The notes: generated from the sequence alone by a model not told the origin. Counted from the first letter of the stretch, positions 17,170-26,668 are shown. The stretch is DNA of 64,000 bases from Paracoccaceae bacterium (GCA_006226775.1 SBGD01000050.1:1-64000), one strand, 5' to 3'. Numbers and translations are program-made.

Positions 17170-18168
17170 TCAGGCGACCTCGCCGGCCTGCAACGGCCCG
17201 GGATGCAGGCAGGCGACGCGATGCACGCCGCCCTCGGGCTGCGGCACGATGCGGGCGCAATCCTCCTGCGCGCGCGGGCAGCGGCCACGAAAGACGCAGC
17301 CCGAGGGCGGGTTCATCGGCGAGGGCATGTCGCCGGTCATCGGCACGATGCGCTTGGCGCGTTCGGCCACCGGATCGGGGATCGGCACCGCCGAGAGCAG
17401 CGCCTGGGTATAGGGATGCTGCGGGTTGTCATAAAGCTGTGCCTTGGGCGCCTTTTCCATGATCCGCCCGAGAAAGAGCACCATCACCTCGTCCGAGATG
17501 TTCTTCACCACGCTCAGGTCATGGGCGATGAAGATCATCGCCAGCCCCAGGTCGCGCTGCAACTCCTTCAGAAGCTCCACCACCTGGGCCTGGATCGAGA
17601 CATCCAGCGCCGAGACCGGCTCGTCGCAGATCAGCAGCTTCGGCTCGGCGATCAGCGCGCGGGCGATGCCGATGCGCTGGCACTGGCCGCCGGAGAACTC
17701 GTGCGGGTAGCGGTTGATCATCTGCGGCAGCAGCCCCACCCGCTCCATCATTCCCGCCACGCGGCGGCGCCTTTCGCTGGCGGAAATGTCGGGGCGATGG
17801 GTGGCCAGCGGCTCGGCGATGATCCGGCCCAGCGTCATGCGCGGGTTGAGCGAGGCCAGCGGATCCTGGAAGACCATCTGGATCTCGGAGCGGAAGGGCT
17901 TCATCCGGCGCGGGCTCAGGCTCAGCAGGTCGGTTTCGCCGCGCCAGAGCACCTGCCCCGTGGCCGGCACCATCTGGATCAGCCCGCGTGCGAGCGTCGA
18001 CTTGCCGCAACCGGATTCGCCGACCACGCCCAGCGTCTTGCCCGGTTCCAGATCGAAATCCACGCCATTGACCGCATGCAGGTAGCGCGGTCTGGTCCAG
18101 GGCATGTCGCCGGGGCGGGTGATCTGGAACTTCACGTCGAGATCGCGGACGGACAGCAGCGGGCTCAT
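17170..18168 (-). CDS. oppF: Peptide ABC transporter ATPase OppF/DppF
   Basis: A 332-residue ABC ATPase of the oligopeptide/dipeptide importer. Walker A is GESGCGKST, the signature is SGGQCQR (Cys in place of the usual Gln/Lys-type residue) and Walker B is LLICDEP. The C-terminal oligo_HPY extension with a cysteine cluster (GCVFRGRC, then C) is typical and may bind a 4Fe-4S cluster. The start at 18168 overlaps oppD by 4 bp. It is the last gene of oppABCDF. Confidence 0.92.
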   Translation of the reverse strand: MSPLLSVRDLDVKFQITRPGDMPWTRPRYLHAVNGVDFDLEPGKTLGVVGESGCGKSTLARGLIQMVPATGQVLWRGETDLLSLSPRRMKPFRSEIQMVFQDPLASLNPRMTLGRIIAEPLATHRPDISASERRRRVAGMMERVGLLPQMINRYPHEFSGGQCQRIGIARALIAEPKLLICDEPVSALDVSIQAQVVELLKELQRDLGLAMIFIAHDLSVVKNISDEVMVLFLGRIMEKAPKAQLYDNPQHPYTQALLSAVPIPDPVAERAKRIVPMTGDMPSPMNPPSGCVFRGRCPRAQEDCARIVPQPEGGVHRVACLHPGPLQAGEVA

Positions 18169-19133
18169 GCGGTGACCTCCGCGACCGGGCGCTGGCAGGC
18201 GCGGGCACGGCTCTGCGCAAAGGGCGCCAGTGGCGGCATCACCCGGCAATCCTCGCCCGCGAAACCACACCGCGGTCGGAACGGGCAGCCTTCGGGCGGG
18301 GCGGCCATGTTGGGCGGATTGCCGGGGATCGCCTTCATCGCGGCATCGGCGTCATCCACCCGCGGCACCGCGTCCAGCAAACCGCGGGTATAGGGATGGG
18401 TCGGCTCGGCAAAGAGCGGCTCGGTCGGCCCCTGCTCCATCACCCGCCCGCCGTAAAGCACCAGCACGCGCTCGCAAAACCCCGCAACGACCCCCAGGTC
18501 ATGGGTGATCAGGATGGTGGCCATGCCGAAATCCTGTTGCAGATCGCCCAGCAGGTCCATGATCTGCGCCTGCACGGTCACATCCAGCGCGGTGGTCGGC
18601 TCGTCGGCGATCAGAAGGTCGGGCTTGCACAACAGCGACATGGCGATCATCACCCGCTGGCGCATCCCGCCCGAGAATTCATGCGGGAACAGGCGGATGC
18701 GTTCCTTTGCGGCGGGGATCTTCACCGCGTCGAGCATCCGCACCGATTCCGCCAGCGCCGCGCGTTTCGACATGCCCTGGTGCAGGGTCAGCACCTCGGT
18801 CATCTGCTTGGAGATCCGCATGTAGGGATTGAGCGAGGTCATCGGATCCTGGAAGATCATCGCGATCCGCTCGGCCCTGATCCGGTTGAGCAGCTTCGGC
18901 TCGGCGCCCAGCAACTCCTGCCCGTCGAAGCGCACCGAGCCCTCGGTGCGCCCGTTCGGCGCCAGCAGCCCCATGACGGAAAAGGCGGTCTGCGACTTGC
19001 CCGACCCGCTTTCGCCGACGATGCCCAGGGTCTCGCCCCGGTCGATGGCCAGCGACAGGTCGTTGACCGCATGGACGGGGCCGTCGTCGCCGTCGAAGGT
19101 GACGGAGAGGTTCTCGATCTGCAAAAGCGACAT
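18165..19133 (-). CDS. oppD: Peptide ABC transporter ATPase OppD/DppD
   Basis: A 322-residue ABC ATPase paired with OppF. Walker A is GESGSGKSQ, the signature is FSGGMRQR and Walker B is LLIADEP. The C-terminal oligo_HPY region carries cysteines in GCPFRPRC. It abuts oppC with a one-base overlap and oppF with 4 bp, so the cassette is tightly coupled. Confidence 0.92.
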   Translation of the reverse strand: MSLLQIENLSVTFDGDDGPVHAVNDLSLAIDRGETLGIVGESGSGKSQTAFSVMGLLAPNGRTEGSVRFDGQELLGAEPKLLNRIRAERIAMIFQDPMTSLNPYMRISKQMTEVLTLHQGMSKRAALAESVRMLDAVKIPAAKERIRLFPHEFSGGMRQRVMIAMSLLCKPDLLIADEPTTALDVTVQAQIMDLLGDLQQDFGMATILITHDLGVVAGFCERVLVLYGGRVMEQGPTEPLFAEPTHPYTRGLLDAVPRVDDADAAMKAIPGNPPNMAAPPEGCPFRPRCGFAGEDCRVMPPLAPFAQSRARACQRPVAEVTA

Positions 19134-20047
19134 CAGCGATCCTTGGGGTCGAGCGCATCGCGCAGCCCGTCCCCGACAAAGAACAGGCCGAACAGCGTGA
19201 GACAGAAGAACAGCAGCGGAAAGCCCAGCTGCCAGGTGGTGCCATAGGCGATGGTCCCCGCCCCTTCCGAGATCAGCGCGCCCAGCGAGGTCAGGGGTTC
19301 CTGCACGCCAAGCCCGAGAAACGAGATAAAGCTCTCGGTCAGGATCATCAGCGGCACCAGCAGCGTGGCATAGACCGCGATGACGCCCAGCAGGTTGGGC
19401 ACGATATGGCGCAGGATGATGATCGGCGCCGAGACGCCGGTGGCGCGGGCGGCCTCGACGAACTCGCGCCCCTTGATGGTCAGGGTCTGGCCGCGCACGA
19501 TCCGCGCCATCTCCATCCAGGAAATCAGCCCGATGCCGGCGAACAGGATGGTGATCGACCGGCCGTACATCACCAGCAGCAGGATCAGCACGAACATGTA
19601 GGGCACCGCCATGAAGATATCGACCAGCCGCATCATGATATTGTCCGTGCGCCCGCCGAAATAGCCCGCCACGGCGCCGTAGAGCGTGCCGACGACACAG
19701 GCGATCAGCGCGCCGACCAGCCCGACGGCCAGGCTGATCTGGGTGCCCTGCACCGTGCGCGCGAAGAGATCGCGCCCCAGGTCGTCGGTGCCGAAATAAT
19801 GCCCGCTGGCAAAGGACGGCCCGCCCAGCTCGACGATCTGGCCCATGACGTTATAGTCGAGCTCCTCGTTCGACCACTGCGCCAGAGAATTGCCGAACAG
19901 CGCGAATCCCACCACGAAGACCAGGATCGCCAGCCCCGCCAGCGCGGCCTTGTTGCGAAAGAACCGCCGCCGCGCGTCGGCCCAGGGCGACCGGGGCTTG
20001 CTGGCAAGGGCCGCGGCTTCGACGGCCTGTTCGGAGGTCATTACCAT
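19133..20047 (-). CDS. oppC: Peptide ABC transporter permease OppC
   Basis: A 304-residue inner-membrane permease with an N-terminal cytoplasmic segment, an OppC_N helix (about 34-55) and five further helices. The EAA-type coupling loop is FVEAARATGVSAPIIILRHIVPN. It forms the channel with OppB. An internal ATG at 20041 is an alternative start; neither has a strong ribosome site. It follows oppB after one base. Confidence 0.92.
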   Translation of the reverse strand: MVMTSEQAVEAAALASKPRSPWADARRRFFRNKAALAGLAILVFVVGFALFGNSLAQWSNEELDYNVMGQIVELGGPSFASGHYFGTDDLGRDLFARTVQGTQISLAVGLVGALIACVVGTLYGAVAGYFGGRTDNIMMRLVDIFMAVPYMFVLILLLVMYGRSITILFAGIGLISWMEMARIVRGQTLTIKGREFVEAARATGVSAPIIILRHIVPNLLGVIAVYATLLVPLMILTESFISFLGLGVQEPLTSLGALISEGAGTIAYGTTWQLGFPLLFFCLTLFGLFFVGDGLRDALDPKDR

Positions 20048-20048
20048 G

Positions 20049-20972
20049 TCAGTACCGGATCTTCGGGTCGATCCACCCGTAAAGGATGTCGACCACGAGG
20101 TTGAAGAAGATGGTCAGCGCGCCGACCAGGATCGTCACCCCCATCATCACCGCGTAATCGCGGTTCAGGGCGCTGTCGACAAAGGCCTTGCCGATGCCGC
20201 CGGTGGAAAAATAGATGTCGACCACCACCGAGCCGGTGATCATCGCCACGAAGGCCGGCCCGAGGTAGGAAATCACCGGCAGCATCGCCGGTTTCAGCGC
20301 ATGGCGCAGGATCACCAGCCGTTCCGGCAGGCCCTTGGCGCGGGCGGTGCGGATGTGGTTCGAGGTCAGCACCTCGAGCATCGACGAGCGCGTGATCCGC
20401 GCGATCGAGGCCATGAAGGAGGTCGAGAGCGCGATCACCGGCATGATCCAGTATTCCGGCCCCTGCCAGCCGCCGCCCGGAAGCCAGCCCAGCCAGAGCG
20501 TGAAGACCAGCACCAGGATCGGCGCCATGACGAAATTGGGCAGCACCTGCGCGCCGATCGACACGCCGACCGCCACGTAATCCAGCAGCGTGTTGTGCCG
20601 CACCGCCGCCGCGACGCCCAGGCCGACCCCGACGATCACCGCCACCGCGAAGGACAGAAGCCCATAGGTCAGCGTGATCGGGAACCCTTGCGCGATGATC
20701 TCGTTCACCGAGCGGTCCTTGTAGACGAAGCTGGGCCCGAAATCGAATTCGCTGACGATGCCCCAGACGTAATTGCCGATCTGCTTCCACAGCGGATCGT
20801 CCAGCCCGTACTTGGCATTGAGATTGGCCAGCACCTGCGGCGGCAACTCGCGTTCCGAGGTGAAGGGCCCGCCGGGGGCGGAATGCATCAGCAGAAAGGA
20901 AATCACGATCAACAGCAGAAGCGTCGGGATCGCGATGGCCAGACGCTTGAGGATGTAACTGAACAAATCCAC
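20049..20972 (-). CDS. oppB: Peptide ABC transporter permease OppB
   Basis: A 307-residue permease with six predicted helices. The N-terminal helix is typical of the OppB/DppB half (LLLLIVISFLLMHSAPGGPF). The coupling loop is HIRTARAKGLPERLVILRHALKP, split here only by my description. It pairs with OppC and starts 83 bp after oppA. Confidence 0.92.
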   Translation of the reverse strand: MDLFSYILKRLAIAIPTLLLLIVISFLLMHSAPGGPFTSERELPPQVLANLNAKYGLDDPLWKQIGNYVWGIVSEFDFGPSFVYKDRSVNEIIAQGFPITLTYGLLSFAVAVIVGVGLGVAAAVRHNTLLDYVAVGVSIGAQVLPNFVMAPILVLVFTLWLGWLPGGGWQGPEYWIMPVIALSTSFMASIARITRSSMLEVLTSNHIRTARAKGLPERLVILRHALKPAMLPVISYLGPAFVAMITGSVVVDIYFSTGGIGKAFVDSALNRDYAVMMGVTILVGALTIFFNLVVDILYGWIDPKIRY

Positions 20973-21055
20973 CGCTCCCGGTCCTGGGTCAAGAAGTCCT
21001 GCGCAGACGGCGAGCAGCCCCGGCCGGATCGGCGGGCCTGCTCGCGCGCCGGGGG

Positions 21056-22672
21056 TTACTCGGCGATACGGTACAGGTCCTTGCCGTACCAGGTATTGTT
21101 CACGTTGTTCTCCGGCAGGCCCTCGATATCCGCCGAGATCATGTCGACGTTGGCATAGTGATAGATCGGGATGATCGGCATTTCCGCGGCCAGGATGCGC
21201 TCGGCCTCCTGGTAGAGCGGCTGCGGATCCGCGGCGGTCTTGCTGTCCTTCATCACCTGGTCATAGGCGTCGTTGTAGAATTCGCCGTTGTTGTGCCCCG
21301 AGTAGGAGGTCATCAGGTCGAGGTAGGTCGAGGCCTCGTTGTAATCGCCGCACCAGGCATAGCGCGCCATGTCGAAGTCCTGGTTCTGCATCCGGTCGGT
21401 GTGGATCTTCCACTCGTAGTTGTCGAGCGTGATGTTGGCGCCGATCTGCTTGAGCATCTGCGACGCCGCGATGGCGATCTTCTTGTGATCTTCCGAGGTA
21501 TTGTACTGCAGCGTCAGGTTCACCGGGTTGTCCGGGCTATAGCCGGCCTCGGCCATCAGTTCCTTGGCCTTCTCCACGCGCTGCGCCTGGTCCATCTTGT
21601 CGGCCCAGTCCAGCTCGGGGCGCTCGAAATCGGCAATCGCCCAATGGGTCCAGTTGTAGGACGGCTTCTGCCCGCCCTGCAGGATGCGCTCGACGATGAT
21701 GTCGCGGTCGATGGCATAGGCCAGCGCCTTGCGGACCCGCACGTCCTTCAGGGCCTCGGGGCCCTTTTCGCCGACGTTCAGCATGTAGATGTAGGAACAA
21801 TTGTAGGGGGTCGAGACCGCCTCGTCGGGGTATTCCTTCTTCAGGCGCGGATATTGCCCGGCGGGGATGTCCACCCGGTCAAGCTCACCCGCCAGATAGC
21901 GGGTCAGCGCCTGGTTGACGTCATTGATGGTCAGCGCGGTGATCTTTTCCATCACCACGTTGTCGGCGTCCCAGTAGGTGTCGTTCTTCTCCATCACCAC
22001 CCGTTCGCCCAGCTGATGCGCGACCAGCGTATAGGCGCCGTTGCCCACCAGCGTGCCGGCATCGGTCCAATCGTCGCCATGTTCCTCCACGACGCTCTGC
22101 AGCACCGGGAAGGTCGAGCCATGCACCAGCATCTGCGGGAAATAGGGCAGCGGCGTGGTGATCGTCACCTCGAGCGTGTGGTCGTCCACCGCCCGCACGC
22201 CCAGCTCTTCGGGGGATTTCTCGCCCGCGATGATCTCGGGCGCGTTGGCGACCTGCATCAACTCCATGTACCAGGCGTATTCCGAGGCGGTCGCCGGATC
22301 GGCCAGGCGGCGCCAGGCATAGACGAAATCGCCCGCCGTCACCGGTTCACCATTCGACCATCTGGCATCGTCGCGCAGGTTGAAGGTATAGGTCTTGCCG
22401 TCCTCGGAGACCTCGTGATCCAGCGCCACGCCGGGCACCAGCTCGCCATTGCCATCCTCGTTGTAGAGCCCCTCGAAAAGGTTGCGCAGCACGTCCGAGC
22501 CTTCGACATCGGTGTTGATCTGCGGGTCCATCGACTTGATCGCGTCCAGCAGCCAGAAGGTATAGGTCTGGTCCTTGGCCAGCGTCACGCCCTCGGGCAC
22601 ATCCGCCGCCTGCGCCTGGAGCGCAAGGCCCAGGGCCAGTGCCGAGCATGCAAGTGTGGTGCGAAGTCTCAT
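21056..22672 (-). CDS. oppA: Periplasmic oligopeptide-binding protein OppA
   Basis: A 538-residue solute-binding protein of family SBP_bac_5 with a Sec signal peptide (residues 1-22, cleavage after AQA). It contains the family pattern ALAYAIDRDIIVERIL and domains typical of E. coli OppA-like oligopeptide receptors. It captures peptides in the periplasm and delivers them to OppBC. It is the first gene of the operon. The 186 bp upstream hold no other gene, and the promoter is not obvious. Confidence 0.92.
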   Translation of the reverse strand: MRLRTTLACSALALGLALQAQAADVPEGVTLAKDQTYTFWLLDAIKSMDPQINTDVEGSDVLRNLFEGLYNEDGNGELVPGVALDHEVSEDGKTYTFNLRDDARWSNGEPVTAGDFVYAWRRLADPATASEYAWYMELMQVANAPEIIAGEKSPEELGVRAVDDHTLEVTITTPLPYFPQMLVHGSTFPVLQSVVEEHGDDWTDAGTLVGNGAYTLVAHQLGERVVMEKNDTYWDADNVVMEKITALTINDVNQALTRYLAGELDRVDIPAGQYPRLKKEYPDEAVSTPYNCSYIYMLNVGEKGPEALKDVRVRKALAYAIDRDIIVERILQGGQKPSYNWTHWAIADFERPELDWADKMDQAQRVEKAKELMAEAGYSPDNPVNLTLQYNTSEDHKKIAIAASQMLKQIGANITLDNYEWKIHTDRMQNQDFDMARYAWCGDYNEASTYLDLMTSYSGHNNGEFYNDAYDQVMKDSKTAADPQPLYQEAERILAAEMPIIPIYHYANVDMISADIEGLPENNVNNTWYGKDLYRIAE

Positions 22673-22858
22673 GGTGCTCTCCGTATGTTGGAAGGGTTTC
22701 TTGTCTTTCTGGCGCTCATTGAACCGAAATCAGCGGGCAGTTGCAAGGACGCCCCTCGCGTCAGCCGCAAGGCGGGCGAAAAACACCGGCGACAGGAAAG
22801 GCTGGCCGCGCGACAGGCCCCGGCACCGGCGGCGCGCCGCCGATGCGCCGGGCCCGCG

Positions 22859-23812
22859 CTAGAGGTCCCAGACCACGCGGAACCCGCTGTGGGTGGTGGT
22901 GCTGTCGGGCGAATTTCCGGTCCGCGCGGCGATCCGGTAGCGGTAGCAATAGCTCTTGTGGCAGAGAAACGAGCCGCCCTTGGACAGCTTGTAGCCCTTC
23001 ATCGCCGCCTGGCGCGCCTTGGCCTGGCGGCGCAGCGAGCGGATGCGGAACGGCTCGGACGTCCATTCCCAGACATTGCCGACAAGGTTGTAAAGCCCGT
23101 AGCCATTGGGCGCGAAGGACTGCGCCGGCGCGGTGGTCAGATGGCCGTCGAGCGCGAGGTTGGTCTGGGGGAATCGCCCCTGCCAGATGTTGCAGGGGAA
23201 ATGCCCGGTATCGTCCGGCTCGTCATCGCCCCAGGGAAACCGCACGTCGCCCAGGCCGCCGCGCGCGGCATGCTCCCACTCGGCCTCGGTCGGAAGCCGC
23301 CCGCCGATCCACTCGGCATAGGCGCGCGCGTCGTTCCAGCTGACATGCACCACCGGGTGGTCGGGATGCCAGGCCGCCTCCGCGGTGCCGGGCCCGTTGA
23401 TGTCGCGCCAGGTGGCGCCGTCGACCCGGCGCCACCATTCGACATCGACCACGCCCTGGGTGGGGCCGACCGCGCTGGGGACCTGCGACCAGAAGACGAA
23501 GGACCAGCCGAAGCGCTCGGCCTCGGTGACATGGCCGGTTTCCTCGATGAAGGCGGCGAATTGCGCATTGGTGACGGTGGTGACGCCGATGCGGAAAGGC
23601 GCGATGGTCTTGCGCCGCAGCGGGCCTTCGGCGTCTTCGGCCAGCACCGGGCGATCGGTGCCGAGCAGCGCCCTGCCGCCGGGGATCTCGACCGAGGGCG
23701 GGCGCGGCGCGCTGGCCGGGCGGATGCGGGGGGTCCGGGGCGGATGCGCGCGGGCCGGGGTCGGCGGCGGGCAGCAGCCGGTCTTGCCGGGCGTGTCGGG
23801 TGTCTCGGGCAT
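22859..23812 (-). CDS. Formylglycine-generating enzyme (SUMF1 family)
   Basis: A 317-residue protein of the FGE-sulfatase family. The C-terminal sequence GGSFLCHKSYCYRYRIAAR carries both active-site cysteines (284 and 289) in the same spacing as human FGE (CHRSYCYRYR). Many SUMF1-like proteins lack these, so this is a genuine copper-dependent oxidase that turns a sulfatase cysteine into formylglycine. The N-terminal 45 residues are Pro/Arg-rich and probably disordered; there is no clear signal peptide, so it likely acts in the cytosol. No sulfatase is encoded in the window. Upstream lies a compound palindrome. Confidence 0.9.
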   Translation of the reverse strand: MPETPDTPGKTGCCPPPTPARAHPPRTPRIRPASAPRPPSVEIPGGRALLGTDRPVLAEDAEGPLRRKTIAPFRIGVTTVTNAQFAAFIEETGHVTEAERFGWSFVFWSQVPSAVGPTQGVVDVEWWRRVDGATWRDINGPGTAEAAWHPDHPVVHVSWNDARAYAEWIGGRLPTEAEWEHAARGGLGDVRFPWGDDEPDDTGHFPCNIWQGRFPQTNLALDGHLTTAPAQSFAPNGYGLYNLVGNVWEWTSEPFRIRSLRRQAKARQAAMKGYKLSKGGSFLCHKSYCYRYRIAARTGNSPDSTTTHSGFRVVWDL

Positions 23813-23961
23813 TCAACCCCTCATCTGCACGGGACCTCTGGCCCTATCTCGCGCACAAGGCCGGAGCGGCGGGCCGGGTCTGGTCATCGCCCCGCCTTTA
23901 GCGTTTTTCCGGATGCTTGACCATAGGTGCGGCGCAGGCCATCGCGGCCCCTCGCAACGGT

Positions 23962-24007
23962 GGCCGATCCATCAATGGATCGGTCCCGATCTGTTGACAG
24001 ATCGGCC
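23962..24007. promoter_or_regulatory. Compound palindrome, possible operator pair
   Basis: Two 20-bp palindromes stand side by side: 23964-23983 (arms CCGATCCAT / ATGGATCGG) and 23986-24005 (arms CCGATCTGT / ACAGATCGG), each with 9-bp arms and a 2-base centre. Their centres are 22 bp apart, about two helical turns. The whole 46 bp is also symmetric at its edges, GGCCGATC/GATCGGCC. It lies in the gap between the DNA ligase 3' end and the FGE gene, about 150-195 bp upstream of the FGE start. A nucleated pair of repressor sites or a cruciform/terminator structure would both fit. Confidence 0.5.
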
Positions 24008-24020
24008 CCCGCCCCGGGGG

Positions 24021-25610
24021 TCAGCCGTGGCGCGCCAGCATCTCCTTGAGATCCGCCAGCGTATTGGCCTCTTCCACCGGCTTGTCCTTGCGCCAGCGCA
24101 GCATCCGCGGAAAGCGCAGCGCGACGCCGGATTTGTGCCGGCTCGAGGCCTGGATGCCCTCGAAGGCGATCTCGAAGACATGCGCGGGCGCGACCTGCCG
24201 CACCGGGCCGAACTTCTGCCGGGTGTTGCGGCGGACCCAGGCGGTGATCTCGCGGAACTCGGCATCGGTCAGCCCGGAATAAGCCTTGGCAAAGGGGATC
24301 AGCTCCGGCCCGTCCCAGACCGCGAAGGTGTAATCGGTAAAGAGATTGGCGCGCCGCCCGTGGCCGGCCTGGGCATAGATCATCACCGCGTCGATGGTCA
24401 GCGGATCGACCTTCCACTTCCACCAGTCGCCGCGCTTGCGCCCCGCCAGGTAGGGGCTGGCGCGGCGCTTGATCATCAGCCCTTCGACATGATGCCGGCG
24501 CGAGGCGTCGCGCTCGGTGGCCAGCGCCTGCCAACTGGCAAACCCCACCTCCGGCGAGAGCCGCAGCGGAAACGCCGGCGGCACCGCCTGCAGCAGACCG
24601 GCCAGCGCGGCGCGGCGCTCCTCGAAGGGCCGGGCGCGGATGTCGTGCCCGTCGCGTTCCAGCAGGTCATAGGCCATGAAGACCACCGGCGCCGCGCGCA
24701 GCACCTTGGCGCTGACCTTCTTCAGCCCGATGCGTTTCTGCAGCGCGTTGAACCCCAGCGGCGCGCCCTCGGCAAAGGCCAGGATCTCGCCGTCGATCAC
24801 CGTGCCGCCGGGCAGGACATCCTGCAATTGCGCCAGTTCGGGGAAGCGGTCGGTGATCAGCTCCTCGCCGCGCGACCAGAGGTGATGCGCGCCGCCGCGG
24901 TGGATGAACTGGCCGCGGATGCCGTCCCACTTGCGCTCGGCATGCCAATCGGCGGGGGCGCCGAGGTCTTCGGGCGCGTCGAGCGCATGGGCGAGGTAGA
25001 AGGGATAGGGCCGCGACAGGTCGGACATCGGATCCTCGGTCTCGATCAGCCGCGCCCAGGTCGTCGTCCCGGGCGACCAGGTGCCCATCAGCTTGTGGGT
25101 CAGCACCGCCGCCTCCTGCCCGGTGGCCAGCGCCAGCGCCCGGGTCATCAGCCGCGCGCTGACCCCGACGCGAAAGCCGCCCGTCAGCAGCTTGTTGAAG
25201 AGAAACCGCTGCGCCGTGTCGAGCCGGTCCCAGGCCGCCAGGATCGCCGCCTTGCGCGCCGGTTCGCCCTGATCGGCCAGCGCGCGAATCTCACCGACCC
25301 AATGGCTCAGGCTTTCGTCGCTCTGACGCTCGGGCGCCGGCAGCACCAGGCTGATGGTCTCGGCCAGGTCGCCCGCGACGTGATAGCATTCCTCGAACAG
25401 CCAGTCGGGCAGACCGGCGCGTTCCGCCGCCCATTCGCGCAGCCGCGTCGCCGTGACCACCCGTTTCGGGCGCCGCCCGGTAAAGAGCGCGATGGTCCAG
25501 AGCCGATCCTCGGGCGGCGCGGTTGAGAGATACTCGGCCAGCGCCGCGACCTTGACCTTGGTGCTGGTGGTCTCGTCGATGCGGGCGAAAAGTGCGGCGA
25601 ACTGCTTCAT
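24021..25610 (-). CDS. ATP-dependent DNA ligase, cisplatin-damage-response type
   Basis: A 529-residue ATP-dependent DNA ligase. A helical DNA-binding domain (about 1-200) precedes the nucleotidyltransferase core with motif I ERKWDGIRG (catalytic Lys), then VIDGEIL (motif III), EGLMIKR (motif IV) and WWKWK (motif V). An OB-fold domain follows. The sequence fits the TIGR04120 subgroup, which occurs with a matched MBL exonuclease, here the gene immediately upstream with a 4-bp overlap. It acts in a dedicated DNA repair pathway besides the NAD-dependent LigA. Confidence 0.93.
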   Translation of the reverse strand: MKQFAALFARIDETTSTKVKVAALAEYLSTAPPEDRLWTIALFTGRRPKRVVTATRLREWAAERAGLPDWLFEECYHVAGDLAETISLVLPAPERQSDESLSHWVGEIRALADQGEPARKAAILAAWDRLDTAQRFLFNKLLTGGFRVGVSARLMTRALALATGQEAAVLTHKLMGTWSPGTTTWARLIETEDPMSDLSRPYPFYLAHALDAPEDLGAPADWHAERKWDGIRGQFIHRGGAHHLWSRGEELITDRFPELAQLQDVLPGGTVIDGEILAFAEGAPLGFNALQKRIGLKKVSAKVLRAAPVVFMAYDLLERDGHDIRARPFEERRAALAGLLQAVPPAFPLRLSPEVGFASWQALATERDASRRHHVEGLMIKRRASPYLAGRKRGDWWKWKVDPLTIDAVMIYAQAGHGRRANLFTDYTFAVWDGPELIPFAKAYSGLTDAEFREITAWVRRNTRQKFGPVRQVAPAHVFEIAFEGIQASSRHKSGVALRFPRMLRWRKDKPVEEANTLADLKEMLARHG

Positions 25611-26623
25611 GCGGCGCCCTCCGCATCGTCGCCGCTGTATTCGGTCGAGACGACATGGGCGTCAAAGCCCTGTTCCTCGAGGTAGCGCCGGAACGGGGCG
25701 GTATAGCCATGGGTGACAAAGACCTTCTCCGCCCCGGTGGCCCGGATCGCGGCATTCAGCCCGTCCCAGTCGGCATGGTCGGACATGACAAAACCCCGGT
25801 CGGTGCCGCGCCGCCGCCGCACCCCGCGCAGCGCCATCCAGCCCGAGGCAAAGGCGGTGGCCGCCCCGGGAAACCTCCGCATCCAGCCATGGGTGGTGCT
25901 GCCCGGCGTGGCGATGATCAGCGCGCCGGGATGGGTCTTGCCCGAGACCTCCTCGGTGATCCGCACGGTTTCCGGCAGATCGATGCCTTGCGCCCGCAGC
26001 ACTTCGGTGATGTTTTCGACCGCGGTGGCGGTCAGGATCGGGCCGATGGCGGCATCCACCGTGCGCATCAGCCGCTGCGCCTTGCCCAGCGCATAGGCGC
26101 CGATCACCGAGGCCCGTCCTTCGGCCGCATTCGCCGCCCACCAGGCGTTCACCTGCCCGGCCAGCACCTCCTGCGGCGTCCAGGAAAAGATCGGCAGGCC
26201 GAAGGTGCTCTCGGAGATGAAGGCATGGCAGGACACCGGCTCGAAAGCCTCGGAGAGCCCGTCGTCCACCACCTTGTAATCGCCCGAGGCGACCCAGACC
26301 TCGCCTTTCACCGCCACCCTGATCTGCGCCGAGCCGGGCACATGGCCCGCCGGGTGAAACGACACCTCGGCCCCGCCGATCCGGCGGCGCGTGCCATAGG
26401 CCATCGTCTCGATCCGCGCGTCCTCGCCCAGCCGGTACTGCATGACCGGAGCGGCGGATGGGGTGGCGAGGTAGCGGGTCATGCCCGGGCGCGCATGGTC
26501 GGCGTGGCCATGGGTGATCAGCGCCCGGTCCACCGGCCGCCAGGGATCGATGAAGAAATCCCCCGCCGGGCAATAGATGCCGCGGTCGGTGAAGGTGAGA
26601 ACATCCGCCATGGCCGCAGACAT
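25607..26623 (-). CDS. Ligase-associated MBL-fold DNA exonuclease
   Basis: A 338-residue metallo-beta-lactamase-fold nuclease. The metal motif is HGHADHARPG near residue 40, and HPAGHVPGSAQI and SDHADWDGL complete the beta-CASP-like metal site. It fits TIGR04122, the exonuclease partner of the cisplatin-response ligase; the two genes overlap by 4 bp. A second ATG at 26611 would give a more typical length; the first is listed. The helicase and phosphoesterase that often accompany this pair are not in the window. Confidence 0.9.
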   Translation of the reverse strand: MSAAMADVLTFTDRGIYCPAGDFFIDPWRPVDRALITHGHADHARPGMTRYLATPSAAPVMQYRLGEDARIETMAYGTRRRIGGAEVSFHPAGHVPGSAQIRVAVKGEVWVASGDYKVVDDGLSEAFEPVSCHAFISESTFGLPIFSWTPQEVLAGQVNAWWAANAAEGRASVIGAYALGKAQRLMRTVDAAIGPILTATAVENITEVLRAQGIDLPETVRITEEVSGKTHPGALIIATPGSTTHGWMRRFPGAATAFASGWMALRGVRRRRGTDRGFVMSDHADWDGLNAAIRATGAEKVFVTHGYTAPFRRYLEEQGFDAHVVSTEYSGDDAEGAA

Positions 26624-26668
26624 AGCGCCGGGGCGGCGGCCGGAAAGCCCGCCGGGGCGCGGCGGCCC

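Noticed and set aside
22827-22842. The palindrome CGGCGGCGCGCCGCCG after the FGE gene as a terminator
   Set aside because: It is symmetric but has no T-run and is the kind of GC palindrome expected by chance in this base composition.
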